DNA of 25,599 bases from Ruminococcus sp. Its GTDB lineage: Bacteria; Bacillota; Clostridia; Oscillospirales; Ruminococcaceae. Location: assembly GCA_024697705.1 (NCBI GenBank), contig JAILFF010000150.1:1-25599 (forward strand). The letters run 5' to 3'. The notes under the pieces were generated by a model that saw nothing but the letters and a program-made list of their open reading frames with translations, did not search any database and was not told the DNA's origin. This document shows positions 7,961 through 16,430 of this stretch, piece after piece. Position 1 is the stretch's first letter, and every line of letters starts with the position of its first letter. The translations under genes and the position numbers were made by a program.

Positions 7961-9797
7961 ATTTTGCCCTTTTTTTCTTGTTTTCGTACATAAGGCAGTC
8001 AGCCTGTTGGATAAGATCGAAAAGCTCGTCGTTTTTCGTCGGAATGACGGTTAGATGACCCATGCTTGCCGAAATGCGGTACGGCTTTCCCGCTCGTTCA
8101 TTCAATTCTTCAACAGCTTCGCTCATATTTTTCAGAAAACCTTCGATAAAGCCGTCACCTCTGCCGACTGCCACAAATTCATCGCCGCCGAAACGCCCGC
8201 AAATACCCGTGGACTTGCAGGAAAAAACTATCGCATCGGCAATGCTCTTTATCGCAAAATCGCCCTCTTTATGACCGTAGTTATCATTTATCATTTTAAG
8301 ACCGTCGAGATCAATAAAGCATATCGACATCGGACTGCCCGCGGAGACGCACTCTCTGAAAACATTATCGGCATTCTTGTTGAAGCCGTGACGGTTATAG
8401 ATCCTGCAAAGCGGGTCGAGCACGTTCAGCTTGGAAAGATTATCCACCGCATTGCCGATACACATTGTCATGGTATGGCAAAGCAGACTGCTTATCGGGA
8501 AATCGCTGTTCGTCATAACATAGTAGCCGAGACAGCGGCGGTTGAAATGCAGCGGCAGGAAATAGCTGATATTTCCTCCCGTCATCGGCAGCATAGGGAA
8601 AAGCTGCTTCGCAGGGAAGCTCTTGACCGAATACCGTACCCCGTTTTCAAGGACAAGCGGCGCCGTCATCGTCATGGGATATCCGTTGCGATCCTCATCA
8701 AGTGAAGCAACGTTATAGTTGGTCTCCCAATCGCTGACAAGACACAGCGCAAAATCCTTGCAGCCAATAATATCGAGCATACGTTTGATCGAGTTGATGC
8801 AGTCCTCTATGCTCTCCGCCCGAGAAAGCCCCGCGATAAGCCTGTTGAGCATATGAACATTTGTGTACGTCCGTTCAATGCGCCGATAGGTATCTCTGCG
8901 GAAATTGCGGAAATTCTTTATCTCATTATCAACGCAGCCGCAGCTTTCGGAAAACACGGGTTCAGCCTCCGGCTCGGTGCTGCGCGGCTGAGGATTCCCG
9001 TTCATAAGATCAATAAGGATACCGCAAGCCTTTTCCCCCGAATAATAAAGCGGACGCTTTACGGTGGTAAGTACGGGACAGGAATTCTGCGCGTTGAAGG
9101 TATTGTCAAAGCCTGTGATAAGCACGTCCTCGGGGATCCTTACCCCCGCCTGCTGGAGCCTGCTCATTGCGGTAAGAGCCATACTGTCGTTGGCGCAGAC
9201 GAATACGTCGGGCAGGCTCATTCCCGAGCGCTCGAATTCCTCGATAGCGCGGATACCGTCGTAGCTGCGGAAATAGCCCTGAAAAAAGCGGTTTTCCTCG
9301 TCAAACTCTATCCCGTTTTCCGCCAGAGCGTCCAGAAAAGCGCGGTATCTGTCCTTAGCCTCGGGATTAGCCTCGGGTCCCGAGATAAAATTGAACACCC
9401 GTGCCCCGTGTACTTTAATAAGGTGTTCCACGAGCTTTTTCATGACGGAATAGTTGTTGATGCTGACATCGTAAAATTCCTCATGCTCTTTACATTCAAA
9501 GATAACGGCTGGCTGACCCGAAGCCTTTACCTTATCAATTATCGCATTTCTTATTTCGGGATCTGAAAAGGTATTCGACAAGAGAAGAACACCGTCAAAG
9601 CTCGAAAAATCGGGCAGCTCGTATATGCTGTATTCGCCGGCATCGAAATCCTTGCTGTCGATTATCCCGCCGAAGGCAGCAAAGTACGATACGTTAATAT
9701 TATGTTCACGGGCAAAGCTGTTTATCCCCATAATTATCTGATAGGGATATTCCTCGTCCATGCCCGAAACAACAGCGGCAACATTTCGTATTATCAT
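7959..9797 (-). CDS. Cytosolic diguanylate cyclase with LacI-like ligand-binding domain
   Basis: This enzyme should make cyclic-di-GMP from two GTP. Residues about 1-290 form a periplasmic-binding-protein type 1 domain like that of LacI/GalR regulators (VFVCANDSMA; ITGFDNT), but with no helix-turn-helix and no signal peptide, so it should bind a small ligand inside the cell. Residues about 300-445 resemble a GAF-type sensor fold; this part is inferred. The C-terminus is a complete GGDEF domain with the motif intact at 537-541 and FIDLDGLKMIND upstream. The RxxD product-inhibition site is absent, so feedback control is probably lacking. The start follows CGGAGG by 7 bases. Its own near-consensus promoter lies at 9872-9900. 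It ends in a terminator shared with the opposing unit. An EAL phosphodiesterase lies immediately upstream on the same strand. Confidence 0.92.
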   Translation of the reverse strand: MIIRNVAAVVSGMDEEYPYQIIMGINSFAREHNINVSYFAAFGGIIDSKDFDAGEYSIYELPDFSSFDGVLLLSNTFSDPEIRNAIIDKVKASGQPAVIFECKEHEEFYDVSINNYSVMKKLVEHLIKVHGARVFNFISGPEANPEAKDRYRAFLDALAENGIEFDEENRFFQGYFRSYDGIRAIEEFERSGMSLPDVFVCANDSMALTAMSRLQQAGVRIPEDVLITGFDNTFNAQNSCPVLTTVKRPLYYSGEKACGILIDLMNGNPQPRSTEPEAEPVFSESCGCVDNEIKNFRNFRRDTYRRIERTYTNVHMLNRLIAGLSRAESIEDCINSIKRMLDIIGCKDFALCLVSDWETNYNVASLDEDRNGYPMTMTAPLVLENGVRYSVKSFPAKQLFPMLPMTGGNISYFLPLHFNRRCLGYYVMTNSDFPISSLLCHTMTMCIGNAVDNLSKLNVLDPLCRIYNRHGFNKNADNVFRECVSAGSPMSICFIDLDGLKMINDNYGHKEGDFAIKSIADAIVFSCKSTGICGRFGGDEFVAVGRGDGFIEGFLKNMSEAVEELNERAGKPYRISASMGHLTVIPTKNDELFDLIQQADCLMYENKKKRAK

Positions 9798-9828
9798 CTG
9801 CGAACCTCCGAATGTACCTAAATAACGT

Positions 9829-9866
9829 GCAAAGCGCCGCGACTCCTCTGTCTGTCTGCCCTTTGC
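9829..9866 (-). promoter_or_regulatory. 5' leader stem of the PBP-GGDEF cyclase mRNA
   Basis: GCAAAG and CTTTGC (9861-9866 and 9829-9834) can pair on the minus-strand RNA around a 26-nt loop. The first arm begins at about the predicted transcription start. The stem is only 6 bp, so support is modest. Confidence 0.3.
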
Positions 9867-9871
9867 TTTAT

Positions 9872-9900
9872 ATTATAACATTTTTTATGCGGATTGTCAA
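9872..9900 (-). promoter_or_regulatory. Near-perfect sigma-A promoter of the PBP-GGDEF cyclase
   Basis: On the minus strand, TTGACA (9900-9895) and TATAAT (9877-9872) are exact consensus hexamers 17 bp apart. The promoter lies 75-103 bp before the start codon and about 19 bp from the left end of the inverted-repeat element. Confidence 0.9.
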
Positions 9901-9918
9901 TCTCTACGTTATTATTTT

Positions 9919-10084
9919 ACTGTAAATGAGCATTTGTAAATAAGATAAAAGATAAGAGATAAAAGATAAAAGATATACTTTAATCCCCGTGTTTGAAATT
10001 TAAACTAATATTTCACTGTTGCGTATTATATCTTTTATCTGTTATCTTTAATCTTTTATCTTAAAGTAAATGCTCATTTATAGT
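9919..10084. mobile_element. MITE-like AT-rich inverted-repeat element, complete copy
   Basis: The 166-bp element has terminal inverted repeats of about 58-59 bp (9919-9977 and 10027-10084). The outer 17 bases are ACTRTAAATGAGCATTT, with only position 4 differing between the two ends. Inside, both arms consist of AGATAAA-type units. A unique 49-bp centre separates them. It encodes nothing. A second copy in opposite orientation, matching over 110 bp with three substitutions and a one-base indel, begins at 25490. I cannot define a target-site duplication. It lies between the EAL gene stop and the cyclase promoter, so its RNA hairpin could end EAL transcription. Confidence 0.72.
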
Positions 10085-10103
10085 TTAAACAAAGATATTG
10101 AGA

Positions 10104-12419
10104 TCAGCCCGAAAAAGCAAAGCTCTCAAACTCCCCGACGGGCAGCGGCTTCGAGAAATAATACCCCTGGAACAGCTTGCAGCCCATTTCCGCCAGCTGC
10201 GCGAACTGCTGTTCCGTCTCAACACCCTCCGTCAGCGAAGCTATGTCAAGCTCAGCCGATAGCCGCAGTACGTTTTTGAGTATCGTCCGCGAACGCTGCA
10301 CCGACCTATCCGTGCCGTCCTCCAATCCTGCCGAAAGGAACTTCATATCTATTTTCAGTACGTCAACAGGCATATCTTTCAGCAGATTGAGCGACGAATA
10401 GCCGCTGCCGAAGTCGTCCATCTCGACGATAAAGCCCGCTTCGCGAAGCTCCGCAAGTATCTTCATTCTGTCTTCGGAACCGCTCATCATGACCGTTTCG
10501 GTTATCTCCACGCGCAAATCGGCGGGATCTATGCCGTGATCCTTCACCAATGCCTTAAGCTCCGACACCACGTCGAAGAAATAGAAATCCTTGGGCGAGA
10601 TGTTCACCGAGATGAACACGCCGTCGTGAACGCCCTTCCATTTTGCGAGTATCTCGCAGGCGCATTTCCACATATAGCGGTCGAGCTCGACTATCATGCC
10701 GTTTTTCTCAAACACGGGGATAAACGATGCGGGCGAAAGAAATCCGCGCTCGGGGTGTATCCATCTTGCGAGAGCCTCCGCGCCGACTACCCTGCCCTCG
10801 GCGTCGGTTATCGGCTGCAAATACGGGCAGACCTGCCGCTCGGCTATCGCTTCGGACAGCGCCGCCGAGATCTGCTGATCCCACAGGACACGCTCGCGCA
10901 GAGCCTTGTCGTAGTAAGCGATGTGCGTTTTGTACTGGTCGTTTATCGACGAAAGCGAAAGATGCGCCCTGTCGTACATTACGGAAACGTCAAGAGCTCT
11001 GTCATCGACCTCGTACACGCCGAAATGTATCAGCAGATGATATTCCACACTGCCGTCGCGGGCGACGAAATTGGCAAGCTCGGTCTCGAAACGTGCGGTG
11101 TCGAAATCGGCTTCGGGGATAAACAATCCGAAGGTATCTCCCGCAAGCCTGCCGTATACGCAGCCTTCGGTCACGACAGACCTTATCCAGTCGGCGATCT
11201 GTCTTATCGCGATATCGCCGAAATCGGAGCCGAATACATCGTTTACGATCTTGAAATTCTTTACATCGACAAACACCGCGTAATATTTCGCGTTCTCGTC
11301 CTCGGCGAGCTTTTTCTCTATGCGGTCGAAAAGATACTGCTTGGTATACAGATCGGTCAGGCTGTCGTGGGTTGAGTTGTACAGTTCTCGCTTTACCTCG
11401 CGCTGTTCTTCGGTGACGTCGTGTACCGTAAGGAAAGAGCCTGCCAGATGCCTGCTGTCGGCTTTTACCGAATGTCTTTCAATGGAGTAGTACGAAGCCT
11501 CGTCGCCCGAACCGATAACTATATTTTCTCCCGCGCTTTCGGAACCCGCGGCATAGTGAGACAGACACGCGCAGTCGCCGAAGATATCTTTCAGCCGCCC
11601 GTAGACCTCTTCAAGGCTGTTCTCGTCCACACCCGCGAGCTTCAAGCCGTGTTCGTTAGCCCAGATACATTTGCCCGTCGGGTCGAATACAAACAGCGCA
11701 TCGGGCATATCCGAAACTATGTTCGACAACATTCTGTCAAGCAGCCGCAGCGGACGGTAGTACATTGTGAAATAAAAAACAAGCAGTCCGAAGACGGTCA
11801 AGCCGATCATCGAGCGGTCAATGGGCTTGCGCGAAATGATGTAGTAGCCCTGCCAGATACATTCGCAGAACATCGTGAAAAGCACGACCGTATAGCGTCC
11901 GCGGTAGATCCTCGCGGTTTTGAGCGCGGCGATAAGAAAAATAAGCATGACCGCACCCATGACCAGATAGACCATGACTCTGTGAGCGGTAAGCCCGAAA
12001 TGCGGAACTATGCGGTAATAAGGCGCACCTTCAAGCGCGATACTCTCGGTATGGAAGAGGTGCCCCGTAAAAGGACTTATCAATATCTGTGCGACGTCGG
12101 CAGCCAGCATAACGAATATGGCTGTCGGTCGGCGGTCGGAGTTACCGAAATTCCTGCAATATTCGTCGGTGAACCTGACAATGGCGAAGGCTATATAATC
12201 GTAGCCGAGAAAATATATATAGTAGCCGATCACCGATATGAGCTTGACCTCTGAGGCAATTACTACCATATTTCCGATCATGGTAGTGATAAGCGAGCCG
12301 CATAGCAACGTCACCGCGTTGCCTATCGACTTGGAAGAGCGGTGAGAAGCGAACGTACACACCGAAAGAAGTGCCACGAAAACGGCGAATATGCAGAAAT
12401 ACATCTCTCTCGTACCCAT
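10104..12419 (-). CDS. Membrane c-di-GMP phosphodiesterase: 7TM sensor, PAS-like, degenerate GGDEF, EAL
   Basis: This protein should hydrolyse cyclic-di-GMP to pGpG. Seven or so hydrophobic helices fill residues about 5-225, resembling the 7TM sensor found on histidine kinases. A PAS-like segment follows (MPDALFVFDPTGKCIWANE), then a GGDEF domain whose motif is degraded to AGDTF (426-430), so it should not make cyclic-di-GMP and may only bind GTP. The C-terminal EAL domain looks active: EAL at 548-550 in GAEALARW, then NISP, ITET, DDFGSGYSS, KIDMKF, EGVET and QGYYF are all present. I prefer ATG 12419 because GAGG of GAGGTGA lies 9 bases before it; the upstream ATG at 12425 sits directly against that site. 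It diverges from the HD-GYP unit and lies upstream of a cyclase on the same strand. Confidence 0.92.
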   Translation of the reverse strand: MGTREMYFCIFAVFVALLSVCTFASHRSSKSIGNAVTLLCGSLITTMIGNMVVIASEVKLISVIGYYIYFLGYDYIAFAIVRFTDEYCRNFGNSDRRPTAIFVMLAADVAQILISPFTGHLFHTESIALEGAPYYRIVPHFGLTAHRVMVYLVMGAVMLIFLIAALKTARIYRGRYTVVLFTMFCECIWQGYYIISRKPIDRSMIGLTVFGLLVFYFTMYYRPLRLLDRMLSNIVSDMPDALFVFDPTGKCIWANEHGLKLAGVDENSLEEVYGRLKDIFGDCACLSHYAAGSESAGENIVIGSGDEASYYSIERHSVKADSRHLAGSFLTVHDVTEEQREVKRELYNSTHDSLTDLYTKQYLFDRIEKKLAEDENAKYYAVFVDVKNFKIVNDVFGSDFGDIAIRQIADWIRSVVTEGCVYGRLAGDTFGLFIPEADFDTARFETELANFVARDGSVEYHLLIHFGVYEVDDRALDVSVMYDRAHLSLSSINDQYKTHIAYYDKALRERVLWDQQISAALSEAIAERQVCPYLQPITDAEGRVVGAEALARWIHPERGFLSPASFIPVFEKNGMIVELDRYMWKCACEILAKWKGVHDGVFISVNISPKDFYFFDVVSELKALVKDHGIDPADLRVEITETVMMSGSEDRMKILAELREAGFIVEMDDFGSGYSSLNLLKDMPVDVLKIDMKFLSAGLEDGTDRSVQRSRTILKNVLRLSAELDIASLTEGVETEQQFAQLAEMGCKLFQGYYFSKPLPVGEFESFAFSG

Positions 12420-12505
12420 TGTCATTCACCTCGTTTCATATGCGGAAGCCGCGGGACTCTCAAACGCAAAGACCCATCGACCCCTAAAAATCATACATTT
12501 ATTTT

Positions 12506-12514
12506 ATTATATCA
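12506..12514 (-). promoter_or_regulatory. Extended -10 promoter of the EAL gene
   Basis: On the minus strand TGATATAAT forms an extended -10 about 87 bp before the chosen start. At 17 bp upstream the -35 region reads ATTAAA, a poor match, so the extended element must carry recognition. Confidence 0.55.
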
Positions 12515-12617
12515 TATCGTGGAGATATTTTAATTATTTATTTGCGTTGAATATATGAATTTTTGTTTAAATTGCCATAAAAAATGACTATTATTATGAA
12601 TTATAACACAAAACCTC

Positions 12618-12646
12618 TTGATTATTTGTCCTGTTTGTGATATAAT
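12618..12646 (+). promoter_or_regulatory. Promoter of the HD-GYP / kinase / cyclase / lipoprotein unit
   Basis: TTGATT at 12618-12623 and TATAAT at 12641-12646 are separated by 17 bp, with a TG one base before the -10. CCTCTT overlapping the -35 (12614-12619) has a reverse-complement AAGAGG at 12652-12657, which flanks the promoter symmetrically. Confidence 0.82.
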
Positions 12647-12651
12647 ATCAT

Positions 12652-12713
12652 AAGAGGAACCTATTGAAACAATTTTCGGATTCATTCGGCTCCTTCACTT
12701 TCACGGTTCCTTT
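12652..12713 (+). promoter_or_regulatory. Leader RNA pairing that ends just before the HD-GYP ribosome binding site
   Basis: AGAGGAACC at 12653-12661, at the predicted mRNA 5' end, can pair with GGTTCCTTT at 12705-12713 (nine pairs, one G-U). The second arm ends two bases before ACGGAGG. The intervening loop of about 43 nt is not matched to any riboswitch I know. Confidence 0.4.
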
Positions 12714-12725
12714 ACGGAGGTCATT

Positions 12726-13730
12726 ATGAATTGGATCGTTATTGTTGATGATGATAAATCGAACCTGTTGCAGGCAGGCGAAATATTAAGCAGGCATAAT
12801 ATGCGCGTGACTGCCCTCAGATCGGGCAGCGCCCTGCTGAATTACATAGGGAGCAACAAGCCCGATCTTATCCTGCTCGATATACGTATGCCCGAAATGG
12901 ACGGCTTCGAGACCTTGAAGCGCCTCCGCGAAAAGATGACTCCCGGCGAGGAGATACCCGTCATCTTCCTGACAGGCTACGATACTCCCGAATCCGAGAC
13001 ATACGGGCTCAGTCTCGGCGCAATGGACTTTATACGGAAGCCCTTCGTAGCGGAGGTACTGGTGCTTCGCGTCCGCCATATTCTGGAGCTTGTGCGGTTA
13101 CAGCGCGATCTCTCGGCTGAGGTGCGGAAAAAGACCGTCGCTTACGAAAGCCTTTCGCTCCACCTCGTGCAAACTCTTGCCGAGACTATCGACGCCAAGG
13201 ACAGCTACACGAACGGTCATTCGGTGCGCGTTGCGGAGTATTCCAGAGAGATAGCGAAACGCTTCGGCTACGACCGCAAGCGTCAGGACGAGATATACAT
13301 GATGGGGCTTCTCCACGATGTGGGGAAGATCGGCGTGCCCGATACCGTCATCAACAAGCCCGGCAAGCTGACGGAAGAAGAATTTGAGAGCATCAAGATA
13401 CACCCCGAACTGGGTTCACATATACTGGAAAAAATAATCGAAATGCCGAAGCTAAAGATCGGCGCTCACTGGCACCACGAGCATTACGACGGCACGGGCT
13501 ATCCCGACGGTCTCGCGGGGGAGGATATCCCCGAGGAGGCACGTATAATAGCCGTAGCGGACGCCTACGATGCCATGACCAGTCACCGCAGCTACCGCGA
13601 GGTGCTGGCTCAGGAAACCGTAAGGAAAGAAGTGGAAAACGGCAAGGGTACTCAGTTCGACCCCGTATTCGCGGAGATAATGCTGGAGATGATAGACGAG
13701 GACACCGAATACAAGATGCACGAATCCTGA
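12726..13730 (+). CDS. Response regulator with HD-GYP c-di-GMP phosphodiesterase output
   Basis: Residues 1-120 form a receiver domain with the acidic pocket Asp8-Asp9-Asp10, phosphoacceptor Asp52, Thr83 and Lys105. A short helix links it to an HD-GYP domain at about 140-325. The metal-binding HD pair is His197-Asp198 (LLHDVGKIG) and the signature is HHEHYDGTGYPDG, with Gly258-Tyr259-Pro260. Proteins with this RpfG-like plan hydrolyse cyclic-di-GMP to GMP when the receiver is phosphorylated. The start follows ACGGAGG by 5 bases. It is the first gene of a unit that continues 13 bp later with a hybrid kinase, so that kinase is the obvious phosphodonor (inference). All key residues are present, so activity is expected. 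Confidence 0.95.
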   Translation: MNWIVIVDDDKSNLLQAGEILSRHNMRVTALRSGSALLNYIGSNKPDLILLDIRMPEMDGFETLKRLREKMTPGEEIPVIFLTGYDTPESETYGLSLGAMDFIRKPFVAEVLVLRVRHILELVRLQRDLSAEVRKKTVAYESLSLHLVQTLAETIDAKDSYTNGHSVRVAEYSREIAKRFGYDRKRQDEIYMMGLLHDVGKIGVPDTVINKPGKLTEEEFESIKIHPELGSHILEKIIEMPKLKIGAHWHHEHYDGTGYPDGLAGEDIPEEARIIAVADAYDAMTSHRSYREVLAQETVRKEVENGKGTQFDPVFAEIMLEMIDEDTEYKMHES

Positions 13731-13743
13731 ACGGAGGAATAAT

Positions 13744-16383
13744 ATGGTACCCGAGTACATCGAATGCTGCGTGCAGCTGTTATTTATACTGATAGCGCTG
13801 CTTGTCTCTCTGTTCAGATATATAAGCAGCAGAAAAAAGGGCTGGCTGTATTCCGCGGGATATTTCGCGGGCAGTCTGCTGAGCAGCTTTTTTTGGTCGG
13901 TCTATCTTATCATCATGGGAGAAGACCCGAACGCATCGAGCTTTCTGACATATTTTGGCTGGAACACCTCTTTCCTTGTCATGCTGCTGATGAACCGGCA
14001 TCTGAAGGAAAAGGAGGAACGAAAGTATTTCAACCCGCTCATGCTGCTGCCGATACCGCTGAACGCCGTGCAGCTGAAGCTTTACTTGCAGTTCGACGGC
14101 GCGGCACTGAGCGTCTATCAGGTAAGCGTCTGTACGCTTATAGCCTGCTCATGCATACAGAGTATCCTGTGGTATCTGAAAAAGCGCAAAAGCGGCGCAA
14201 AACCGCCGTATGTGGCGATAGTTTCGCTGATAAACATATTAGCCGAGTTCGGTATGTGGACTTCGACCTGCTTTGAGGGTCGGATACACGATCTGTATTA
14301 TCCGTTCTCGTTCCTTTCAAGTCTGACGTATCTGCTTATCCTGCGGGCTCTCAGCAAAAGATACGCGGGAGAAAAGGACGTCGTAACGGGCGAGGTCATC
14401 AGCCGCAAGATACAGAACATCATGAAATGCTCCTACATGGCTATCGTGCTGATATGCTCGCTGGGCGGATTCTTTCTCGGCAGGTGGGTGCGCGACACGC
14501 TTTCCTGCGGCGACTACGAAAACAGCGAGACCGACATCTACGGCGTGCTTTCGGTGATACTGTTCCTGATCTCGATAATACTTGTCGCCTTTGCGATAAC
14601 GATAATACTCATAGTATATTTCGAGCAGAAGATCACCGAGAACAACCGCCTGCGCGAGGAAAAGCTCATAGCCGAAAGCTCGAACGCGGCAAAGAGCGAA
14701 TTTCTCGCCAACATGAGCCACGAGATACGCACGCCGCTGAACGCCGTGCTGGGACTGAACAAAATGATAAACCTCGAAAGCCGCGGAGCCGCAGAAACTC
14801 CGCCCGAGGACAGGGCTGCCATCCGCTGGGCGCTTAAAAATATAATGAAGTATTCCGACAATATCGACAGTGCGGGAAACAGCCTTCTTTCAATAATAAA
14901 TGATATACTTGATTTTTCCAAGATCGAGGCGGGAAAGCTCGATCTTACGGAGCATGAATATACGTTAAGCTCGGTGCTGAACGACGTCTGCAATATGGTG
15001 CAGTTCCGAACTCGGGAAAAGGGGCTTGACTTAAACATGGAGATCGCGGAGGACATTCCCGAGCGGCTTTTCGGCGACGATATGCGCATAAGGCAGATAA
15101 TATGCAATATCCTCAATAACGCGGTGAAATACACCGACCGCGGAAGCGTTACGCTTGCCATGAACTGCGCCGAGCCTCCCGCCGCGGATAAACCGACAGA
15201 GCTTATAATCAAGGTAAGCGACACGGGCATCGGCATCAAGAAGGAAGATCTGGAAAAGATCTTTGACAAGTTTGAAAGGACCGATCTCGAACACAACAGC
15301 ACCGTCGAAGGCACGGGGCTCGGACTGGCTATAACCGTCAGGCTGCTTGAAATGATGGGCGGAAAGATCGGCGTCAAGAGCGAATACGGCTCGGGCACAA
15401 CGTTTACTATACGGCTGCCGCAGAGGGTCATCTCGCCCGAGCCGATAGGAGATTTCCGCAAGAGATTTATAAATAGCAGCGACACGGCGCTTGATTCCGA
15501 ATGTCTGTTCCGCGCTCCCGAGGCGCGTATACTTATCGTGGACGATACCAAGATGAATCTCACCGTTGCGGCGGGACTTATCAAAGATACGGAGATAAAG
15601 ACCGACTTTGTGGAAAGCGGCGCGGCGGCACTTGAAATGGTGCAAAAAAACAGCTACGACCTTATCCTGCTCGACCAGCGTATGCCAATTATGGACGGCA
15701 CGGAGACTCTCGCGAAGCTTCGGGAGCTCGGTTTCACCGCTCCCGTGATATGTCTTACCGCCGACGCGCTCAGCGGGGCAAGAGAACAGTATCTTGCCAA
15801 GGGCTTTGACGATTATCTTTCCAAGCCTATCGACAGTCTCGATATGAAGAGAACTATAATGAAGCATCTGCCGAAGGAAAAGCTGCTTCCCGCCGGTGAC
15901 AGCTATGACGGTTCGCATCGCGAAGCACAGGATAACGAGCCCTTCGGCTGCTCCGACCCGCTTATCTCAGCGCTTCGGAAGGCGCGGCTTAACACCGTCA
16001 AGGCGCTCGGCTACTGCCAGAACGACGCCGCGCTGTACCGTATGCTGCTCGGAGAATTTGTTCGCGGCGCGAAGGAAAAAGCCGACGGGCTGCAAAAATA
16101 TTTCGACAGCGGAGACTCCGCAAACTACGCGATACTCGTTCATTCGCTAAAAAGCAGCTCCAAGACCATCGGCGGCGACGAGCTTTCGGAGCTTGCGCTG
16201 GAGCTTGAAAAGGCTGCCGACGCGAACAAATGGGATATCCTAAAAGAAAAACACTCACGGCTGCTTTCCGATCTTGACGAGCTTGTCAAGATCATCACGG
16301 ACACCGCGGGAGAAGAGCTTTCCGAAGCCGCGGACGACGTATCCGCCGACGACGATATTCTGGAGTTTTTCCCCGACGAATGA
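13744..16383 (+). CDS. Hybrid sensor histidine kinase with receiver and Hpt domains
   Basis: This 879-residue membrane kinase has a complete internal phosphorelay. Eight or nine hydrophobic helices occupy residues about 10-295, with no large outside domain, so the signal may be sensed within the membrane. The HisKA box FLANMSHEIRTPLN carries His326. The ATPase domain shows N-box NILNNAVKY, DTGIGI and GTGLGL. A receiver follows with Asp644 in LLDQRMPIMDG. A C-terminal Hpt domain has HSLKSSSKTIG with His800. The plan matches BarA-type kinases and predicts His326 to Asp644 to His800 to a separate receiver. The separate receiver is most likely Asp52 of the HD-GYP protein encoded 13 bp upstream. 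GGAGG (13733-13737) precedes the ATG by 6 bases. The next gene, a cyclase, starts 47 bp downstream with no promoter visible between. Confidence 0.94.
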   Translation: MVPEYIECCVQLLFILIALLVSLFRYISSRKKGWLYSAGYFAGSLLSSFFWSVYLIIMGEDPNASSFLTYFGWNTSFLVMLLMNRHLKEKEERKYFNPLMLLPIPLNAVQLKLYLQFDGAALSVYQVSVCTLIACSCIQSILWYLKKRKSGAKPPYVAIVSLINILAEFGMWTSTCFEGRIHDLYYPFSFLSSLTYLLILRALSKRYAGEKDVVTGEVISRKIQNIMKCSYMAIVLICSLGGFFLGRWVRDTLSCGDYENSETDIYGVLSVILFLISIILVAFAITIILIVYFEQKITENNRLREEKLIAESSNAAKSEFLANMSHEIRTPLNAVLGLNKMINLESRGAAETPPEDRAAIRWALKNIMKYSDNIDSAGNSLLSIINDILDFSKIEAGKLDLTEHEYTLSSVLNDVCNMVQFRTREKGLDLNMEIAEDIPERLFGDDMRIRQIICNILNNAVKYTDRGSVTLAMNCAEPPAADKPTELIIKVSDTGIGIKKEDLEKIFDKFERTDLEHNSTVEGTGLGLAITVRLLEMMGGKIGVKSEYGSGTTFTIRLPQRVISPEPIGDFRKRFINSSDTALDSECLFRAPEARILIVDDTKMNLTVAAGLIKDTEIKTDFVESGAAALEMVQKNSYDLILLDQRMPIMDGTETLAKLRELGFTAPVICLTADALSGAREQYLAKGFDDYLSKPIDSLDMKRTIMKHLPKEKLLPAGDSYDGSHREAQDNEPFGCSDPLISALRKARLNTVKALGYCQNDAALYRMLLGEFVRGAKEKADGLQKYFDSGDSANYAILVHSLKSSSKTIGGDELSELALELEKAADANKWDILKEKHSRLLSDLDELVKIITDTAGEELSEAADDVSADDDILEFFPDE

Positions 16384-16430
16384 TACAATGATAACGAACA
16401 CCATATTACCCGACAAGGATTGATGAAATA

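Larger units (their letters stand above)
9798..10103. other. Intergenic region between two minus-strand c-di-GMP genes
   Basis: This 306-bp gap holds the cyclase leader (9798-9866), its promoter (9872-9900) and a MITE-like inverted-repeat element (9919-10084). I see no coding sequence in it. No conventional GC-rich terminator follows the EAL gene; the repeat itself is the only strong structure there. Confidence 0.8.
12420..12725. other. Divergent regulatory region between EAL and HD-GYP genes
   Basis: The 306-bp gap contains two outward-facing promoters (minus at 12506-12514, plus at 12618-12646) and the leaders of both genes. About 100 bp of very AT-rich DNA lies between the promoters, a plausible place for a shared regulator. 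I found no convincing operator palindrome, riboswitch or small gene. Confidence 0.7.

Noticed and set aside
9940..9980. AGATAAA units as a stand-alone microsatellite or CRISPR
   Set aside because: The units are mirrored in the opposite arm and shared with a second copy of the same element, so they belong to an inverted-repeat element.
12430..12490. ACGCAAAG segment reminiscent of a cyclic-di-GMP riboswitch (GEMM-I) near the EAL gene
   Set aside because: It lies on the strand opposite the EAL transcript and lacks the partner segment with GCACAGGGCAAACC, so the fold cannot be drawn.
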